Of a stretch of DNA of 47,693 nucleotides, positions 37,321 to 44,964 are shown piece by piece. The notes below the pieces were generated by a model, which was not told where the DNA came from, ran no database searches, and saw nothing but the letters and a program-made list of their open reading frames with translations. The stretch is from Micromonospora gifhornensis. GTDB taxonomy: Bacteria > Actinomycetota > Actinomycetes > Mycobacteriales > Micromonosporaceae. The stretch lies in contig NZ_BOPA01000007.1 in assembly GCF_016863515.1 (NCBI RefSeq), forward strand, positions 1 through 47,693, read 5' to 3'. The translations under genes and the position numbers were made by a program. How positions within the stretch are numbered: position 1 is the first letter of the stretch; each line of letters starts with the position of its first letter.

Positions 37321-37380
37321 GCTGATCATGAGGTTGGCGGCGGATGGATCTCCGGATCGCCGCCAACCTCATCAGCCGGG
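37321..37380. terminator. Bidirectional hairpin between convergent genes
   Basis: Perfect 15-bp arms at 37328-37342 and 37358-37372 (ATGAGGTTGGCGGCG and its complement) flank a 15-nt loop. The stem can be extended with a small bulge by GCTGAT/ATCAGC. It lies between the acyl-CoA dehydrogenase stop and the stop of the convergent membrane-protein gene at 37381. Confidence 0.7.
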
Positions 37381-38040
37381 TCAGCGGGGGGTGTCGTCGT
37401 GGCGGGGAAGGTTGCCGGGTGGGGCCGACCAGGGCGAGGTGTGGCCGGTACGGCGGGGCAGCGGCTCGGTCGGGGTCGGGTCCGGGTAGCCGAGGGTGAG
37501 TGGGGCGGTGTCCTGCTCGTTCGACTCGACCGGCGACCAGTCGGTGAGGGTCTGCTCCGGAGCTGCGGCCTGAGCCGGCGGTGCGGTCGAGGCCGGCATC
37601 GGTGCGGCGACCGGCTGTGGCCAGCGGCGCCAGCGTTGGCCGCTGAACGTCGCCACCAGCAGCAGCATGCCGATCAGGAACAGGGTGCCGTTCTCCACCG
37701 GCAGACGCAGCGGCAGCGGATCACCGAGGAACTCCCGGTCCGCCGGGATGCGGTCGCGCACCCCGAACGGCGTGACGAACATCCCGATGTACGGAGTGAC
37801 AAGCAGCAGCCCGGCCACCAGCGGGCCGAGCGGTGAGATGCGCAGTGTGCCGAGCAGGCCCAGCACGATGCCGCCGACCGCGAGGTAGACGGCCGGCTCG
37901 ATGAGATTGGCCGTGTTCGAGGTGCCGATCTCCACCCACCGGTTCACCGTGCCGGCCGACCCGTCCTGCCCGAGAGTGACCAACACCCAGGTGACCGGCG
38001 CCACCACCAGACCGGCGAGGAAGCTCCACAGATGTCGCAT
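37381..38040 (-). CDS. Polytopic membrane protein with Pro-rich tail
   Basis: This 219-residue protein has four hydrophobic helices (about 5-23, 46-66, 70-92 and 118-132) followed by a Pro/Ala/Thr-rich, probably cytosolic tail of about 85 residues. I recognise no functional domain. The ATG at 38040 is only 6 nt from a minus-strand TACGGT, so it appears leaderless. It is divergent from a thioesterase with just 23 nt between start codons, so the two -10 boxes overlap. Confidence 0.8.
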   Translation of the reverse strand: MRHLWSFLAGLVVAPVTWVLVTLGQDGSAGTVNRWVEIGTSNTANLIEPAVYLAVGGIVLGLLGTLRISPLGPLVAGLLLVTPYIGMFVTPFGVRDRIPADREFLGDPLPLRLPVENGTLFLIGMLLLVATFSGQRWRRWPQPVAAPMPASTAPPAQAAAPEQTLTDWSPVESNEQDTAPLTLGYPDPTPTEPLPRRTGHTSPWSAPPGNLPRHDDTPR

Positions 38041-38046
38041 CCGCGC

Positions 38047-38056
38047 ACCGTACCGT
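38047..38056. promoter_or_regulatory. Overlapping divergent leaderless -10 boxes
   Basis: Plus-strand TACCGT (38051-38056) lies 7 nt before the thioesterase ATG. Minus-strand TACGGT (38047-38052) lies 6 nt before the membrane-protein ATG. They share two base pairs in a 23-bp intergenic gap, so the two polymerase complexes should exclude each other. Confidence 0.5.
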
Positions 38057-38063
38057 TTTCGAC

Positions 38064-38579
38064 ATGACCGAGCACCTCTCCGCCATGCCAGGTAAACCCA
38101 CGTCGTACTCCCGCGTCACGCTCAGTCGGATCATGACCGCGATCGACGTGAACCTCTACGGAACCGTGCACGGCGGCGTGCTCATGAAATTCGTCGACGA
38201 CGTGGCCGGCGCGGCGGCGGCCCGGCACAGCGGCGGTACGGCTGTCACCGCCGCCATCGACGAGATCGTCTTCTCCGAGGCGGTCCGGGTGGGTGACCTG
38301 GTGCACGCGTACGCCCAGGTGAACTGGACCGGGCAGACCTCGATGGAGATCGGCGTACGGGTGATGGCCGAGCGTTGGGACTCGGCCGAGCAGGAGCCGG
38401 TACGGGTGGCCACCGCGTACCTCGTCTTCGTCGGCGTCGAGGTCGACGGCGCGCCACGGCCGGTGCGACCGGTGCTGCCGGAGACCCCTGAGGACGAACG
38501 GCGCTGGCGGGAGGCGGAGATCCGCCGGGCGCACCGACTGGCCCGCCGCCGTGCCATCCAGGCCCACCGGGCGGGCTGA
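38064..38579 (+). CDS. Acyl-CoA thioesterase (hotdog fold, YciA-like)
   Basis: The 171-residue protein has one hotdog domain of the acyl-CoA hydrolase family. The segment MTAIDVNLYGTVHGGVLMKFVDDVAGAAAARHSG carries the conserved N/D and HGG positions of YciA-like enzymes. AYAQVNWTGQTSMEIGVRV follows in the usual place. It would hydrolyse acyl-CoA to free acid and CoA. The basic C-terminal tail (RRAHRLARRRAIQAHRAG) is extra. It appears leaderless and precedes acetoacetyl-CoA synthetase by 154 nt; both concern acyl-CoA balance. Confidence 0.9.
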   Translation: MTEHLSAMPGKPTSYSRVTLSRIMTAIDVNLYGTVHGGVLMKFVDDVAGAAAARHSGGTAVTAAIDEIVFSEAVRVGDLVHAYAQVNWTGQTSMEIGVRVMAERWDSAEQEPVRVATAYLVFVGVEVDGAPRPVRPVLPETPEDERRWREAEIRRAHRLARRRAIQAHRAG

Positions 38580-38733
38580 CTCCTCGCCCGCACCCACCGA
38601 ACCGGGTCCGCTCGTGTGGGCCGGGCACATGCGCCCGCGGGGTTCGGCTGCGGAGAATGGCGCTTCGGGGTAGGGCAAGATGGCGCCACGGCCCACCGCA
38701 CAGCGTCGTGCCGGGCCAGGGGAGGAGTGAGCA

Positions 38734-40701
38734 GTGACTGACGTGCTGTGGACGCCGCCGGCGGACGTGCTCCAGCGGTCGCGGATCGGGGCTTACCTGC
38801 GCTGGCTGGCCGAGCACCGGGGGTTGGAGTTCGCCGACTACGACGCGCTGTGGCAGTGGTCGGTCACCGATCTGGACGCCTTCTGGCGCTCCATCTGGGA
38901 CCACTTCGAGGTGATCGCGCACACCCCGCCGACCGCCACCCTGTCCGGGCGCGACATGCCGGGTACGCGCTGGTTCCCCGACGCCACCCTCAACTACGCG
39001 CAGAACGTGCTGCGGATGCCCGGTCGGGCCGACGACGACCCGGTGGTGCTCGCGTACGGGCAGACCCGCGAGCCCGAGGTGCTGACCGCCGCGCAGCTAC
39101 GCGACCAGGTCCGGCGGGTGGCCGCCGGGCTGCGCCGCCTCGGCGTCACCACCGGCGACCGGGTGGCCGCGTACGCGCCGAACATCCCCGAGACGTACGT
39201 GCTGATGCTCGCCACCGCGAGCCTCGGCGCGATCTTCTCCTCCTGCGCGCCGGAGTTCGGCACCCGCAGCGTCACCGACCGCTGGCAGCAGATCGAGCCG
39301 AAGGTGCTTGTCGCGGTGGACGGCTACCGCTACGGCGACAAGCCGGTCGACCGCTCGGCGGAGGTGGCCGCGATCCGGGCCGCGCTGCCGTCGCTGCGGC
39401 ACACCGTCGGCATCTCCTACCTCGACCCGGCGGCACCCGCGCCGGACGGCGCGTTGTCCTGGGCCGAGCTAGCGACGGCGACCGACGAGCCGTTGACCTT
39501 CACGCCGGTGCCGTTCGACCATCCGCTCTACGTGCTCTACTCCTCCGGCACCACCGGCCTGCCCAAGCCGATCGTGCACGGCCACGGCGGCATTCTGCTG
39601 GAGCACCTGAAGATGCTGGCCCTGCATCACGACCTGGGCCCGGCCGACCGGTTCTTCTGGTTCACCACCACCGGCTGGATGATGTGGAACTTCCTGGTCT
39701 CCGCCCCGGCCGTGGGTGCGGCGATCGTGCTGTTCGACGGCAACCCGGGCCACCCTGACCTGGGCGCGCTGTGGCGGCTCGCGCAGGAGTCCGGCACCAC
39801 CTACTTCGGCACCTCCGCGCCGTTCCTGCTGGCCTGCCGCAAAGCGGGCCTGGTGCCGCGCGAGATCGCCGACCTGTCCGCGCTGCGCGGGGTCGGTTCC
39901 ACAGGTGCGCCGCTGCCCGCCGAGGGCTTCACCTGGGTGTACGACACCGTCGGCAGTGACCTGCAACTCCAGTCCCTGTCCGGCGGCACCGACGTGTGCA
40001 CCGGGTTCGTCGGCGGCGTGCCGCTGCTGCCGGTGTACGCCGGTGAGATCACCTGCCGCGCGCTGGGCGCCAAGGTCGAGGCCCGCTCCGCCGACGGCAC
40101 CCCGGTCCTCGGTGAACTCGGCGAGCTGGTGATCACCGAGCCGATGCCGAGCATGCCGGTGGGCTTCTGGAACGACCCGGACGGGGTCCGCTACCGGGAG
40201 GCGTACTTCGACGTCTACCCGGGCGTCTGGCGGCACGGCGACTGGATCACCGTCAACTCGCGCGGCGGTTGTGTGATCACCGGCCGCTCCGACGCCACCC
40301 TCAACCGGGGCGGCGTACGGCTGGGCACCGCCGAGTTCTACTCGGTGGTGGAGGCACTGGACGAGGTCGTCGACTCGGTGGTGGTGCACCTGGAGGACGA
40401 CGAGGGCGGCGCGGGTGAGCTCCTGCTGTTCGTGGTGCTCGCCGACGGCCTGACCCTCGACGACGAGTTGCGCAGGAAGATCTGCCGGGAGCTGCGTACC
40501 GCCCTGTCACCCCGGCACGTGCCCGACGAGATCCACCAGGTACGCGCCGTCCCCCGCACCCTGTCGGCGAAGAAGCTCGAAGTCCCGGTCAAGAAGATCC
40601 TCACCGGCACTCCCGTGGACCAGGCCGCCGCCAAGGGCGCCCTGGCCAACCCCGAGTCCCTCACCGCCTTCGCCACCCTCGCCCACCACCGCACCCCCTA
40701 A
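38734..40701 (+). CDS. Acetoacetate--CoA ligase
   Basis: The 655-residue adenylate-forming enzyme activates acetoacetate (or a similar short acid) to its CoA thioester. N-terminal LWTPPADVLQRSRIGAYLRWLAEHRG is typical of acetoacetyl-CoA synthetases rather than acetyl-CoA synthetases. The ATP motif is YSSGTTGLPKPIVHGHGG (about 270), with TTTGWMMWN, GDWITVNSRGGCVITGRSDATLNRGGVRLG and the C-terminal catalytic Lys region LSAKKLEVPVKKIL. All are intact. The GTG start has GGAGGAG about 7 nt upstream. It could work with the thiolase and the thioesterase in ketone-body or storage-polymer metabolism. Confidence 0.93.
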   Translation: MTDVLWTPPADVLQRSRIGAYLRWLAEHRGLEFADYDALWQWSVTDLDAFWRSIWDHFEVIAHTPPTATLSGRDMPGTRWFPDATLNYAQNVLRMPGRADDDPVVLAYGQTREPEVLTAAQLRDQVRRVAAGLRRLGVTTGDRVAAYAPNIPETYVLMLATASLGAIFSSCAPEFGTRSVTDRWQQIEPKVLVAVDGYRYGDKPVDRSAEVAAIRAALPSLRHTVGISYLDPAAPAPDGALSWAELATATDEPLTFTPVPFDHPLYVLYSSGTTGLPKPIVHGHGGILLEHLKMLALHHDLGPADRFFWFTTTGWMMWNFLVSAPAVGAAIVLFDGNPGHPDLGALWRLAQESGTTYFGTSAPFLLACRKAGLVPREIADLSALRGVGSTGAPLPAEGFTWVYDTVGSDLQLQSLSGGTDVCTGFVGGVPLLPVYAGEITCRALGAKVEARSADGTPVLGELGELVITEPMPSMPVGFWNDPDGVRYREAYFDVYPGVWRHGDWITVNSRGGCVITGRSDATLNRGGVRLGTAEFYSVVEALDEVVDSVVVHLEDDEGGAGELLLFVVLADGLTLDDELRRKICRELRTALSPRHVPDEIHQVRAVPRTLSAKKLEVPVKKILTGTPVDQAAAKGALANPESLTAFATLAHHRTP

Positions 40702-40792
40702 CCCACCCCCGCCCCTTCGCCCTCATCCCGCCCCCGCACTCCATCCCGCCCTCCGCCCCTCGCTCCTGCCTCCCGCGCCACGGCCTCGCCCC

Positions 40793-40865
40793 CGCGATCT
40801 TGCACTTTTGGTCGCGGCATAAGTCGCGCAAAGGGCATATCGGCGACCGAAACTGCAAGATCGCG
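40793..40865. repeat. 73-nt palindromic element (REP-like)
   Basis: Arms 40793-40815 and 40843-40865 are inverted repeats matching at 21 of 23 positions, starting CGCGATCTTGCA and ending TGCAAGATCGCG. They flank a 27-nt AT-richer centre. It lies between convergent genes. From memory, similar GATCTTGCA...GGTCGC palindromes are scattered in Micromonospora genomes; this was not checked. Confidence 0.85.
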
Positions 40866-40870
40866 AGGGC

Positions 40871-40957
40871 GGGGAGCGGGCGCGGGTGCGGGCGTGCGTG
40901 GCGTGGCGTGGCGAGGGCGGGGGCGTGGGCGTGGAGGGGGTGGGGGTTAGGGGAGGG
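40871..40957 (+). other. G-quadruplex-prone G-tract cluster
   Basis: The plus strand has GGGG-AGC-GGG-CGC-GGG-TGC-GGG (40871-40892). A second cluster of at least six runs of 3-5 G follows at 40915-40957. Both fit the G3+N1-7 quadruplex pattern. The second cluster overlaps the last codons and stop of the convergent TIGR03089 gene. Confidence 0.6.
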
Positions 40958-41636
40958 TGTGGGTGGTGTGTTCGGTGGATTGGCGGGTGGGGAGGAGGGC
41001 GGGGTCGGGGTGGGCGCAGAGGACCAGTGTGGCGTTGGCGGTCAGGGGGGCCAGTAGCCAGTCGAGGGGGTCCGGGTGGCGGTCCACGTCGATCAGCACC
41101 CGGTCGGCCGGGGAGATGCCCAACTCGGTGGCGCGTGCTCTCGCCTTGTCGATGAGCGCGGTGTGCGTCGGGCCGCCGGGCGGGTACGCGCCGAAGTGGT
41201 CGCCGTGCACCCGTACCTCGGTGACGTAGTCGGCGAAGCCGGCCGGTACCTCCCGCAGCGGCAGCGCGAAGGGGTGCAGCGCAAGGGCGTACTGCTCGTC
41301 GGCCGACCAGGTGTCCGCCTCGGCGACCCGGTCCGCGGCGGCGAAGAGCACGTCCACGTCACCCGGCTGCTCGGCCACGGTCAGCCCGGCCGCCCAGCAA
41401 CCCAGGAGTACGGCGGCGGTCTGCCAGTGCGGCGGAAGCAGTACGGCGGCGGTGCCACCCGGTCCCAGCGCCAGCTCGTCGGTGAGCAGGTTGGCCGTCT
41501 TGGCCACCCAGTTCGCCAGCGTCGCGCCGGAAAGCTCGGTGCGCTCGCCGGTGGCGTCGTCGTACCAGGTCAGCAGGGGTCGGTTCGGGTCGGTCGCGAT
41601 CGCGTCGGCGAACACCCGGGCAATGTTGTCGGCCAT
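40947..41636 (-). CDS. TIGR03089-family protein (truncated adenylate-forming-enzyme-like)
   Basis: This 229-residue protein resembles only the N-terminal part of AMP-dependent synthetases (RVFADAIATDPNRPLLTWYDDATGERTELSG, then LLPPHWQTAAVLLGCWAAGLTV). It lacks the ATP-binding SSGTTGxPK motif and the C-terminal catalytic domain, so it cannot be an ordinary ligase. This matches the actinobacterial TIGR03089 family, whose role is unknown. The ATG at 41636 is 8 nt after a TATCGT -10 box; the longer open frame is not used. It is divergent from the glycosyltransferase-manC pair. Confidence 0.85.
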   Translation of the reverse strand: MADNIARVFADAIATDPNRPLLTWYDDATGERTELSGATLANWVAKTANLLTDELALGPGGTAAVLLPPHWQTAAVLLGCWAAGLTVAEQPGDVDVLFAAADRVAEADTWSADEQYALALHPFALPLREVPAGFADYVTEVRVHGDHFGAYPPGGPTHTALIDKARARATELGISPADRVLIDVDRHPDPLDWLLAPLTANATLVLCAHPDPALLPTRQSTEHTTHTLP

Positions 41637-41644
41637 CGACGCGA

Positions 41645-41650
41645 ACGATA
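41645..41650 (-). promoter_or_regulatory. Leaderless -10 box of the TIGR03089 gene
   Basis: Minus-strand TATCGT ends 8 nt before the ATG at 41636, with no Shine-Dalgarno. Confidence 0.45.
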
Positions 41651-41788
41651 CGCGGCCGGCGGCCGTACTCGATGGCAACGACAAGTCGGCGTACGGTCGG
41701 GTCGCAGTCAGCGTCCGTACCCGGCTCCGGCGTAGGCTTGCCCGAAAGTGTTGTTCCCCACAGTCCCGCCATCGCAAGGAGTCGCCCC

Positions 41789-42934
41789 GTGACCGCCGGC
41801 CGCCCGCCCCGCGTGCTCATCGACGCCACGAGTGTCCCCGCCGACCGTGGCGGCGTCGGTAGATACGTCGATGGCCTGCTCGGCGCCCTCGGCAAGGTGT
41901 GCGGGTCGGCGGTGGATCTGGTCGTCGTCAGTCTCCGCACCGACCTGGAGCGCTATCGCAGGATGCTGCCCGGCGCGGAGATCGTCCCTGCTCCGGCCGC
42001 TGTCGCGCACCGCCCCGCCCGACTCGCCTGGGAGCAGACCGGCCTGCCCCTGCTGGCCCAGCAGGTCGGCGCGGAGGTGCTGCACGCGCCCTTCTACACC
42101 TGTCCGTTGCGGGCTGGTTGTCCGGTCACCGTCACCGTGCACGACGCGACCTTCTTCACCGAGCCGGAGCACTACGACAAGTCCCGCCGGACGTTCTTCC
42201 GGAGTGCGATCAAGACCTCGCTGCGCCGCGCCGACCGGGTGATCGTGCCCAGCAAGGCCACCCGGGACGAGTTGATCCGGCTGCTGGACGCCGACCCGAC
42301 CCGCATCGACGTGGCGTACCACGGCGTCGATCCCTCCGCCTTCCACGCCCCCGGCGACGAGGAGAAGGCTCGGGTGCGTGCCCGGCTCGGCCTCGGCAGC
42401 AGCAGTTACGTCGCGTTCCTCGGTGCCAAGGAGCCGCGCAAGAACGTACCGAACCTGATCCGGGGCTGGGCTCGGGCGGTGGCCGACCGGCAGGACCCGC
42501 CGGCCCTGGTGGTCGCCGGGGGTCAGGGGCACGACGACGACATCGACCGCGCGGTGGCGGAGGTGCCGTCGCACCTGCGGCTGCTGCGTCCCGGCTACCT
42601 GCGCTACGCCGACCTGCCCGGCTTCCTCGGCGGTGCCCTGGTGGCCGCTTACCCGTCGTACGGCGAGGGTTTCGGGTTGCCGATCCTGGAGGCGATGGCG
42701 TGCGCCGCCCCGGTGCTCACCACGCCCCGGCTGTCGTTGCCCGAGGTCGGGGGCGACGCGGTGGCGTACACCAGCGAGGACCCGGATCAGATCGCCACCG
42801 ACCTGGCGGCCCTGCTCGACGACGAGCCCCGTCGCCTGTCGCTGGCCAAGGCCGGCTTCGACCGGGCGAAGGAGTTCACCTGGGAGTCCAGCGCCGAGGT
42901 GCACATCGCCGCCTGGTCCCGGGCCCGGCCCTGA
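41789..42934 (+). CDS. Glycosyltransferase family 1 (GT-B fold)
   Basis: The 381-residue retaining GT4-type enzyme transfers a sugar from a nucleotide donor. The N-terminal half starts RVLIDATSVPADRGGVGRYVDGLL (acceptor domain). The C-terminal half has FLGAKEPRKNVPNLI, RLLRPGYLRYADLPGFLGGALVAAYPSYGEGFGLPILEAMACAAPVLT, with the conserved E-x7-E of the family in GEGFGLPILE. GTG at 41789 has AAGGAG 7 nt upstream. A plausible -10 (TAGGCT, 41733-41738) lies 50 bp upstream. It is followed by a GDP-mannose-forming gene, so mannosylation of an envelope glycan is a reasonable guess. Confidence 0.9.
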   Translation: MTAGRPPRVLIDATSVPADRGGVGRYVDGLLGALGKVCGSAVDLVVVSLRTDLERYRRMLPGAEIVPAPAAVAHRPARLAWEQTGLPLLAQQVGAEVLHAPFYTCPLRAGCPVTVTVHDATFFTEPEHYDKSRRTFFRSAIKTSLRRADRVIVPSKATRDELIRLLDADPTRIDVAYHGVDPSAFHAPGDEEKARVRARLGLGSSSYVAFLGAKEPRKNVPNLIRGWARAVADRQDPPALVVAGGQGHDDDIDRAVAEVPSHLRLLRPGYLRYADLPGFLGGALVAAYPSYGEGFGLPILEAMACAAPVLTTPRLSLPEVGGDAVAYTSEDPDQIATDLAALLDDEPRRLSLAKAGFDRAKEFTWESSAEVHIAAWSRARP

Positions 42935-42981
42935 GGTCGCCAACCCGAGGCCCACTCGGTCGCCAACCCGGAGGCCCACTC
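42935..42981. repeat. Direct repeat between glycosyltransferase and manC
   Basis: GGTCGCCAACCCGAGGCCC is followed by ACTC (42935-42957) and repeated with one inserted G at 42958-42981. It fills most of the 72-nt intergenic gap, leaving only a weak -10-like CATGAT 6 nt before the manC GTG. Confidence 0.85.
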
Positions 42982-43006
42982 CGGGCGGTTCGGGCATGAT
43001 GTCCTG

Positions 43007-44098
43007 GTGATCTATGTCGTCATTCCGGCGGGTGGCAGTGGCACAAGGTTGTGGCCGCTGTCCCGGGCCGGCCATCCCAAGTTTCTCCATCCGTTCACCG
43101 GTACGTCCGCTTCGCTGCTCCAGGCGACGGTGCAGCGGGCGGCGCCGCTGACCACACCGGAGCAGACCATGGTGGTCACCGGCGCGGCCCACGCCGCGGC
43201 CGTGGCCCGCCAGCTGACCGGGCTACCGGAGGAGAACATCCTGGTCGAGCCCTCACCCCGGGACTCCTGCGCGGCCATCGCGCTGGCCGCGGCGGTGATC
43301 GCCGTACGGGATCCGGACGCGGTCATGGGCTCGTTCGCCGCCGACCACCTGATCGGTGACCCGCAGAGCTGGGTGCAGACCGTGCAGGCGGCGATCCGAG
43401 GCGCCGAGCAGGGGCTGTTGATGACCGTCGGGATCACGCCGACCCGGCCGGAGACCGGTTACGGCTACCTGCAGACCGGCGACCCGGTCGGGGACGGTCC
43501 GATGCGGCCGGTCACCGAGTTCAAGGAGAAGCCGAACGCCGAGGTGGCCGAGGCGTACGTCCGTTCGGGCCGTTACCTGTGGAACGCCGGCATGTTCGTC
43601 TGGCGGGTGTCGGCGTTCCTCGCCGAACTGGCCCGTCAGCAGCCCGCCCTGCACGCCGGGGTGACAAGCATCGCGGCGGCCTGGGGCAGCGACGAGCAGG
43701 ACGACGTCCTCGGCGCGGTCTGGCCCACGTTGCCGAAGATCTCCGTCGACTACGCGGTGATGGAGGGCGCGGCCAGCGCGGGCCGGGTGGCGACCGTACC
43801 GGGTGACTTCCGGTGGAACGACGTGGGCGACTTCCACACCCTCGGCGAGGTGCTGCCGGCCGACGCCGACGGCAACGTGGTGCTCGGGATGGACGACAAG
43901 GCCGAGGTGCTGCTGCGCGACAGCAGCGGCATGGTGGTGGTGCCGCAGTCCGGCCGGCTGGTGGCCACCGTCGGGGTGCGCGACCTGATCGTGGTCGACA
44001 CCTCCGACGCGCTGCTGGTCTGCCCGCGTGACCGCGCCCAGGACGTCAAGGCGATCGTGGACGAACTCAAGGAGCGGGGCGAGGACAAGCTCGTCTGA
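43007..44098 (+). CDS. manC: Mannose-1-phosphate guanylyltransferase
   Basis: The 363-residue nucleotidyltransferase makes GDP-mannose from mannose-1-phosphate and GTP. The pyrophosphorylase signature is PAGGSGTRLWPLSR (about 7-20). EPSPRDSCAAIALAA, FAADHLIGD, FKEKPNAEVAEAYV and WNAGMFVWRVSAFL are all typical. It lacks the C-terminal isomerase domain of bifunctional ManC. GDP-mannose feeds mannolipids, polysaccharide and protein mannosylation in actinomycetes. GTG start. Its 3' end overlaps the convergent Nudix gene by 32 nt. Confidence 0.93.
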   Translation: MIYVVIPAGGSGTRLWPLSRAGHPKFLHPFTGTSASLLQATVQRAAPLTTPEQTMVVTGAAHAAAVARQLTGLPEENILVEPSPRDSCAAIALAAAVIAVRDPDAVMGSFAADHLIGDPQSWVQTVQAAIRGAEQGLLMTVGITPTRPETGYGYLQTGDPVGDGPMRPVTEFKEKPNAEVAEAYVRSGRYLWNAGMFVWRVSAFLAELARQQPALHAGVTSIAAAWGSDEQDDVLGAVWPTLPKISVDYAVMEGAASAGRVATVPGDFRWNDVGDFHTLGEVLPADADGNVVLGMDDKAEVLLRDSSGMVVVPQSGRLVATVGVRDLIVVDTSDALLVCPRDRAQDVKAIVDELKERGEDKLV

Positions 44099-44681
44099 AC
44101 GCGGCCCGGCCCGGTGCGACCAGCCGGGCCGTCCCGCCGGCCAGCGGATGTGGCAGCTGGTCCGGCGGGAACCAGCCGAGGGCCTCGGACTCCGCGCTGA
44201 CCTGCGCCACCGCCGCCGGCGGGGCGAAAATGGCGAAACGTACGTCGTAGTGCAGTGATCCGCCCTGGCAGGCGACCGAGTGCACGTCCACGTCGATCGG
44301 CAGCGGGTCCATCCACAGGCCGTCGATGCCGGACTCCTCGGTGGCCTCGCGCAACGCGACCCCGGCCAGGGTCCGGTCGCCCGGCTCGCAGTGCCCGCCG
44401 AGCTGCACCCACATGCTCAGCTTGCCGTGCAGGCAGAGCAGCACCTCGGTGCCGGTCGAGTCGAAGACCAGGGCGCTCGCGGTGACATGACCGGCCCGGT
44501 GCGTCCGGCTCATCGCGATCGTGCCGACCGCCAGCAGGTCGAGCGTACGATCGCGGGCCGTCGCGGCCTCCGCGGAGGTCGGCTCCCAGTCGGTGAGCAC
44601 CGCCAGGGCGTCGGCGTGCAACGCCGCCCAGCTGTCATCGTGCTGTAGCGAGGGCCCGGCCAGTACTGGAGGCGTTGACAT
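44067..44681 (-). CDS. Nudix hydrolase
   Basis: The 204-residue protein has a Nudix box GGHCEPGDRTLAGVALREATEESGI in two parts: GGHCEPGD and REATEESGI, with one more residue between than the classical Gx5Ex7REUxEExGU. This variant is common in related actinobacterial proteins. The metal-binding E/E of REATEE are intact. It would hydrolyse a nucleoside-diphosphate derivative; the substrate is unknown. About 65 N-terminal residues before the Nudix fold are helical. The ATG has AAGGAAGG upstream. It overlaps convergent manC by 32 nt. Confidence 0.88.
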   Translation of the reverse strand: MSTPPVLAGPSLQHDDSWAALHADALAVLTDWEPTSAEAATARDRTLDLLAVGTIAMSRTHRAGHVTASALVFDSTGTEVLLCLHGKLSMWVQLGGHCEPGDRTLAGVALREATEESGIDGLWMDPLPIDVDVHSVACQGGSLHYDVRFAIFAPPAAVAQVSAESEALGWFPPDQLPHPLAGGTARLVAPGRAAFRRACPRPAP

Positions 44682-44700
44682 CGAGCCCTTCCTTCACGGG

Positions 44701-44815
44701 GTTGGCGAACGGGCGGCACCCCTGCGGAATATATCCGCCGCAGACCCTCGTCTGGCGCCGCCCGTTCAACCCTTCCCCCACCTCGGTCGTGCCTGCGGCA
44801 CGTCCGAGGAACGCC
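44701..44815. other. Structured intergenic region with two large hairpins
   Basis: Hairpin A has outer arms GAACGGGCGGC (44707-44717) and GCCGCCCGTTC (44757-44767), enclosing CTGCGGA/TCCGC-GCAG around an AATATAT-like tip. Hairpin B at about 44781-44809 pairs CCTCGG with CCGAGG, then GTGCC with GGCAC around a TGC loop. Both lie in the 283-nt gap between the Nudix gene and the divergent DUF5937 gene. They could be leader elements or an unrecognised RNA. No ORF is supported. Confidence 0.5.
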
Positions 44816-44964
44816 GCACCCGTGCGACATGGGGAACTATGGCGTACTCGATCGGAGCGCGTCGAGGTCTTTTAGCCCAGCCTTAACATCCCTTGTCGGA
44901 CACGCTCCAGGTAAAGTTCGGCAGGTCGCCAGGCGTCCCTAACCAGGCGATGGGGAGACACTCC

